A stretch of 17,476 nucleotides of DNA from Lachnospiraceae bacterium UBA3711. GTDB taxonomy: Bacteria > Bacillota > Clostridia > Lachnospirales > Lachnospiraceae. Position numbers and translations under genes: made by a program. Below, piece after piece: positions 13,572 to 17,476 of the stretch. Numbering within the stretch: position 1 is the stretch's first letter; every line of letters starts with the position of its first letter. The notes under the pieces are model-generated. The model had not been told where the DNA came from. It saw only the letters and a program-made list of their open reading frames with translations, and did no database searches. The DNA lies in assembly GCA_002371345.1 (NCBI GenBank), contig DFHY01000047.1, positions 1 through 17,476 on the forward strand, given 5' to 3'.

Positions 13572-15344
13572 ATGGATTACAGAGAACGGTATGGCATATG
13601 GATGAAGAATGTGCCTCAGGACGACCCGCTGCGTCCCCGGCTGGAGGCGATGGCATCTGATGAAAATGACATGGCTGAGAGGTTCTCACAGGATATGGTT
13701 TTCGGAACCGCCGGTCTTCGCGGAATCACCGGAGCCGGAACTAACTGCATGAACTTCTATACTGTCGGCCGGGCCACCCGCGGCATACGCGACTATATCC
13801 TCGCGGCCGGTGAAGAGGCAGTCAGGAAAGGCGTGATCATCGCGCACGACCCGAGGCATTTCTCAAAAGAGTTTTCACGCCTTGCGGCGTGTATCCTGGC
13901 ACGCGCGGGAATCACAGTATACACATTTCCTGACATGCGCCCCACCCCTGAGCTCGCCTGCCTGATCCGTGTGAAGAAGACGGTCTCCGGCATCAACATC
14001 ACCGCGTCGCACAATCCGCCGGAATACAACGGCTACAAGGTCTACTGGGACGACGGATGCCAGGTGAGCGCCGAGGTCGCCGACGGCATGATGCGCAGCA
14101 TCGAGAAGCTTGATTATTTCACGGACTGTGATATCGATTATTCTGAATATGACGATCTGATCAAGGCCGGGAAGATCACACTTCTCGGAGAAGCTGAGGA
14201 CCGCCTGTACCTTGATATGGTCGAGTCTATCGCCATTCATGAGGGCGACGAGCTCGATCTCTCGATTCCGATCGTCTACACCCCGCTCAACGGCGCCGGA
14301 TCGATCCCATTTTCGATGATGATGAAGGAGAGAGGCTTCACAAACTTCAGGATCGTCGAGCAGCAGAAGGACCGCGATCCCGACTTCACAACCGTCGGCT
14401 ATCCCAATCCTGAGGATCCGAAGGCTTTCAGGCTCAGCGAACAGCTCGGACATGAGATCGACGCCGAGCTTCTCATGGCGACAGACCCCGACTCTGACCG
14501 CTTCGCTATCGAGCTTATGGGGGATGACGGGGAGTATGTACCCCTGAACGGGAACCAGACAGGATACCTGCTTGTGAACTATATCCTTGAAGGCCACAGG
14601 GCCGCCGGAACACTCCCGGAGAACGGCGCGATGGTCAAGTCTATAGTCACCTCCTCACTGTCAGAGGAGATCGCCTCTGCCTACGGCGTGAAGATGTTTG
14701 AGGCGTTAACCGGCTTCAAGAACATATGCGGCCGTATTCCATACATCGAAGAGCACGGATATTCGTATCTCTTCGGCTACGAGGAATCCGTCGGATACGC
14801 CGCCTGCCCTGACATCCGTGACAAGGACGGCATCAGCGCCGGCATGATGGTGGCGGAGGCCGCGGCATATTACAGGAAGCAGGGCAAGACACTGTTCCAG
14901 GTGCTGTCCGAGCTCGGAGCACGCTACGGATACTATTCGGAGGCAGAGCCCAACCTGGTACTCAAGGGAATACCGGGGGCTCAGAGAATAAAACGCATGA
15001 TGGACAGCGTCCGCTCGAATCTTCCGATGGACCGTGTCGTAGGAAAATGCATGGACGGTAAGGATACCGCCGGCCTTGCGGGATCCGGCGCTCAGTGGAG
15101 CTCGGTTGCCGGGATCAACGTTACAAAGATCATAGACTACAGTGAAGGCTATGAGGATATCCCCGCATCCAATGTACTCCGCTTCTTCCTTGAGAACGGT
15201 TCATGGTTTGCCGTACGCCCGTCAGGAACAGAGCCGAAGATCAAGTTCTATTTTTATTCGAAGCAGGATACGCCGGAGAAAGCCGAGGAGATCAACGGAA
15301 TGATTAAGGACGCTGTGCTTGAGAGGATAGGCGCGGTTGAGTAA
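13572..15344 (+). CDS. pgcA: Phosphoglucomutase / phosphomannomutase, alpha-D-phosphohexomutase family
   Basis: 590 residues, matching the long Firmicutes PgcA-type enzymes. Four active-site loops are present in order: TASHNPPEYNGYKVYW with phosphoserine S146; metal loop DPDSDR (D305, D307, D309); sugar loop GYEESVGY (402-409); phosphate loop RPSGTEPKIKFY near the C-terminus. FGTAGLRG (44-51) is the usual N-terminal signature. The enzyme interconverts hexose 1- and 6-phosphates via a bisphosphate, feeding UDP-glucose, glycogen and envelope glycan synthesis. The start is fixed by a strong GAGGAGGAG six bases ahead of the ATG. It is the only plus-strand gene here and converges on the third EAL gene. 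The pgcA name rests on length and family, not on a tested activity. Confidence 0.95.
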   Translation: MDYRERYGIWMKNVPQDDPLRPRLEAMASDENDMAERFSQDMVFGTAGLRGITGAGTNCMNFYTVGRATRGIRDYILAAGEEAVRKGVIIAHDPRHFSKEFSRLAACILARAGITVYTFPDMRPTPELACLIRVKKTVSGINITASHNPPEYNGYKVYWDDGCQVSAEVADGMMRSIEKLDYFTDCDIDYSEYDDLIKAGKITLLGEAEDRLYLDMVESIAIHEGDELDLSIPIVYTPLNGAGSIPFSMMMKERGFTNFRIVEQQKDRDPDFTTVGYPNPEDPKAFRLSEQLGHEIDAELLMATDPDSDRFAIELMGDDGEYVPLNGNQTGYLLVNYILEGHRAAGTLPENGAMVKSIVTSSLSEEIASAYGVKMFEALTGFKNICGRIPYIEEHGYSYLFGYEESVGYAACPDIRDKDGISAGMMVAEAAAYYRKQGKTLFQVLSELGARYGYYSEAEPNLVLKGIPGAQRIKRMMDSVRSNLPMDRVVGKCMDGKDTAGLAGSGAQWSSVAGINVTKIIDYSEGYEDIPASNVLRFFLENGSWFAVRPSGTEPKIKFYFYSKQDTPEKAEEINGMIKDAVLERIGAVE

Positions 15345-15375
15345 TTCAGACAGCATTATTTCCGATTGAATCAAA

Positions 15376-15510
15376 AAGCGTCCCGCGGTGTGAAACTGCA
15401 TCCGCATTAAATGGGTTCTGAGAACGCCCGCAGCCGGAAAGCAACGGCGTATGGCGAGGCCAACAGGAACCCATTTTTATGCCAGTTTCGTTTCACACCG
15501 CGGGACGCTT
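15376..15510. repeat. 135-base nested inverted repeat between convergent genes, probable terminator or structured RNA
   Basis: The outer arms 15376-15396 and 15490-15510 are perfect 21-bp complements (AAGCGTCCCGCG... against ...CGCGGGACGCTT). After a 7x7 internal loop come GCAT/ATGC (15404-15407, 15479-15482) and AAATGGGTTC/GAACCCATTT (15409-15418, 15467-15476). The 48-base interior can form ACGCC/GGCGT or GCCG/CGGC hairpins. On the minus strand the outer stem is followed by TTTTT, beginning 17 bases after the third EAL gene's stop, so termination of that gene is plausible; on the plus strand no T-run follows. The interior is much larger than an ordinary terminator loop. No target duplication marks it as a mobile element. 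Confidence 0.75.
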
Positions 15511-15526
15511 CCTCAGTTCCTGCGTT

Positions 15527-17452
15527 CTACACTGTAGCTGAATGCTGCTGTATATACTCAAGAAACTCATCCATCGGCAGCGGTTTTGAATAATAGTAGC
15601 CCTGCAGGTATGTGCATCCCATCTTAGTCAGCTGCTCAGCCATCTGAGCTGTCTCCACGCCCTCCGCGGTGACTGTCAGCCCTCTGTCCAGGAAGCTGAG
15701 AACCGCGTTCGGAAGTATCGCGTCCGGGTCGCGGAAATGTGCCCATACTATCGACATATCCAGCTTGATCCCGCTGAACGGGAATGTCTTGATCCGGAAC
15801 TGGTTCGCGTACCCGCTCCCGTAATCATCCAGGGCAAATACGTATCCGAGCAGTCCCAGCGACTCCATCTGACTCTTGAGCACGTCGGGATCAACCATAC
15901 TCTCCTCCGTGATCTCAAGATGCAGTCTCTCCGGATCTATACCATAGGTTTTCGGCACCAGGTCAAAGGTGTCCTCCAGGTCATGATCCATGCACTGAAT
16001 CGGCGACAGGTTTATATTGACAAAGCTGAGGTCGTGAAGTCTGTCGGCATTGTCGGCCAGAAATGCGCAGGTCTTTGAGAGAACCTGCTCTCCAAGCTGG
16101 ATAATGCTTCCCGACCGCTCGGCCAGGGGGATGAACTCCGACGGCGGGACCAGGCCAAGCTGCGGATCCGACAGCCTTGACAGTGCTTCCGCCCCGGCCA
16201 CCTTTCCGGACGAAGCTTCAATGATCGGCTGTAGATAAACCTTGATCCCGTTCTTGATAAGTGCGTCGCTGAGTGCCTTCTTAACCGCGAATTCCCTGGT
16301 AACCTCATCGATCATCCTCTTATCTACGATAAAATCATGATCCAGCTCACCGCTGCCTCCCTTGTTCAGAAGCCTGCGTATAACCTCCATCTCAAGATCC
16401 ACGGATGACATATTCAGGTCCGAATTCATTTGCCCGAAAATGACACTCATATAGACTTTCGCGTCCCCGCCTCCATCCCACGGCTCATGGAATCTCTGAG
16501 CCACGGCAGGAAGAATATCGGATATCGCTCGGTTCGCGGATTCCTTCCCGTCAATCAGGATCAGGAAGCACCCTGACCGCTCATAGAAAACGGTTCCGAC
16601 GGTAAATATGTCCTGAAGATATTTTCCTATCAGGGTAAGCACCCTGTCCATCTGTACCCCGCCGTAGATCTGGCGCGACTCTTCATAGTTATATGGCATG
16701 ATTCCTATCAGCTGATACCATTGTCCGTAGCTGTGATGCTCACGCACAACCATCTCCATCGCCTGAAAGTCAAATGACACTGTCCGGCTCTCCCTGTACA
16801 GATCCGAGTTATGGATCGCGATGTACAGGATCATAACCGCCATCATATAGAAAGTATCCAAAAGAAGGTATTCAGGGAAGAAACAGCGGAGAATCCCGCC
16901 GATAATCAGGAGACTGTATACTAATTCCATACCGTAGAACGCTGTATTGTTAACCTCTGAGCGGTAACGGATCAAAATAAAGATCCCCATGATGAGATAT
17001 ACGAAGACCTGAATATGCGTAACCATGTAGGCAGGTCCGTACCTGAAACCGTCCGCGTCGACAGTGAAGACCGTTCCCACGAACAGGCTGCTCAGATTGA
17101 TCAGCTCAAACACCACAAAAAGGATACGGCTGAACAAGATATACATCCTGGGTATCCTTTTCCTGCCGCTGACAAGCGCAACGGTATAACTGAACATGCC
17201 GTAATCCCTGACTGTAAAGAACAGAAAATACAGCATGTTGACAGCCATCAGCATCACGGTCGAATAATTCTCATGATTCATGTCCATAACGCTGGAGGCG
17301 ATATCAAGAGCCAGTGTCACCATCTCAGCGACTGACAAAGCGACAAAAAATCGGTTTAGTACTATCGGAAGCCTTGGATATGCCACATAATAGCCAAGAA
17401 TAACGCATAGCATAATCCCGGTTACCAGGCTGAAGCTAATATTCCAGGTCAT
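15527..17452 (-). CDS. Seven-helix membrane protein with degenerate GGDEF and intact EAL, probable c-di-GMP phosphodiesterase
   Basis: 641 residues from the ATG at 17452. About seven hydrophobic helices span residues 5-215. A degenerate GGDEF fold follows (about 225-380), with SGCF (293-296) where the signature should be, and EAL occupies about 385-635. Catalytic residues: E422-A-L, N481, E513, D542-D543 in DDYGSGY (Tyr replaces the usual Phe), K563, E598 and Q617. Expected role: a membrane receptor that hydrolyses c-di-GMP; cyclase activity is not expected. The frame stays open from 17453 to the window edge, and the only AAGGA is 14 bases from the ATG, so a start further upstream cannot be excluded. 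Downstream lies the nested inverted repeat. Confidence 0.88.
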   Translation of the reverse strand: MTWNISFSLVTGIMLCVILGYYVAYPRLPIVLNRFFVALSVAEMVTLALDIASSVMDMNHENYSTVMLMAVNMLYFLFFTVRDYGMFSYTVALVSGRKRIPRMYILFSRILFVVFELINLSSLFVGTVFTVDADGFRYGPAYMVTHIQVFVYLIMGIFILIRYRSEVNNTAFYGMELVYSLLIIGGILRCFFPEYLLLDTFYMMAVMILYIAIHNSDLYRESRTVSFDFQAMEMVVREHHSYGQWYQLIGIMPYNYEESRQIYGGVQMDRVLTLIGKYLQDIFTVGTVFYERSGCFLILIDGKESANRAISDILPAVAQRFHEPWDGGGDAKVYMSVIFGQMNSDLNMSSVDLEMEVIRRLLNKGGSGELDHDFIVDKRMIDEVTREFAVKKALSDALIKNGIKVYLQPIIEASSGKVAGAEALSRLSDPQLGLVPPSEFIPLAERSGSIIQLGEQVLSKTCAFLADNADRLHDLSFVNINLSPIQCMDHDLEDTFDLVPKTYGIDPERLHLEITEESMVDPDVLKSQMESLGLLGYVFALDDYGSGYANQFRIKTFPFSGIKLDMSIVWAHFRDPDAILPNAVLSFLDRGLTVTAEGVETAQMAEQLTKMGCTYLQGYYYSKPLPMDEFLEYIQQHSATV

Positions 17453-17476
17453 AAATGATGCAAGGATCCTTTCTAA

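Noticed and set aside
13875..14597. Minus-strand open frame of 240 codons inside phosphoglucomutase
   Set aside because: It is the antisense shadow of a well-conserved gene with all catalytic loops; no independent support.
15376..15510. c-di-GMP riboswitch (GEMM-I or II) in the nested repeat, suggested by the neighbouring EAL gene
   Set aside because: The conserved GEMM core (CACGCACAGGGCAAAC-like and GGTAGCGGGGTTACC-like blocks) is absent and the element is downstream of both genes, not in a leader.
15376..15510. Insertion sequence or MITE
   Set aside because: Terminal repeats are perfect, but no flanking target duplication and no second copy were seen in this window; kept only as a possibility.
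17462..17471. AAGGATCCTT palindrome near the right edge
   Set aside because: Ten-base palindrome containing a BamHI site; expected by chance and too close to the edge to interpret.

Overview
The window looks like a chromosomal segment of a moderately GC-rich Gram-positive clostridium, most likely of the Lachnospiraceae type. This is inferred from strong AGGAGG-like ribosome binding sites, consensus sigma-A promoters, tRNA genes without encoded CCA, several EAL proteins with seven-helix membrane input domains, and a papain-family secreted protease typical of clostridia. No rRNA, insertion sequence, integrase, phage gene or CRISPR array was seen. Except for phosphoglucomutase, every gene lies on the minus strand.

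Layout from left to right: (1) the N-terminal part of a Sfp-type phosphopantetheinyl transferase, cut by the left edge, behind a nested hairpin. (2) A membrane PAS-GGDEF-EAL protein. (3) Five tRNA genes (Leu-TAG, Lys-TTT, Gln-TTG, His-GTG, Arg-TCT) read leftward from one clear promoter. (4) A FucO-like iron alcohol dehydrogenase whose stop codon overlaps the start of a MntP manganese exporter. (5) tRNA-Gly(TCC) and tRNA-Pro(TGG), with a perfect consensus promoter inside a 12-bp inverted repeat. (6) A soluble PAS-GGDEF-EAL protein. (7) A YfcE-type phosphoesterase overlapping a RdgB/HAM1 nucleotide pyrophosphatase. (8) A secreted C1 cysteine protease. (9) A two-gene unit: an Hsp70/actin-fold ATPase that lacks the usual substrate-binding domain and has a C-terminal membrane segment, plus a two-helix membrane protein whose tail resembles the end of GrpE. 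(10) On the plus strand, a phosphoglucomutase/phosphomannomutase. (11) A 135-base nested inverted repeat in the convergent gap. (12) A third EAL protein with seven membrane helices that reaches the right edge.

Two themes stand out. First, three of the twelve protein genes are EAL proteins with a complete phosphodiesterase residue set and a GGDEF domain degenerate to different degrees (GGDQF, ANDHF, SGCF), so the region is weighted toward c-di-GMP breakdown. Two of them share a 17-base upstream motif. Second, the membrane Hsp70-like/GrpE-like pair is the best candidate for an undescribed system. Its neighbour downstream is an exported protease, so a role near the envelope is possible but unproven. 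The rest is housekeeping: nucleotide pool cleaning, sugar-phosphate interconversion, lactaldehyde/propanediol-type redox chemistry, metal export and tRNA supply. No stretch above 300 bases lacks a gene; the gaps hold promoters, hairpins and terminator-like elements, which are listed individually.
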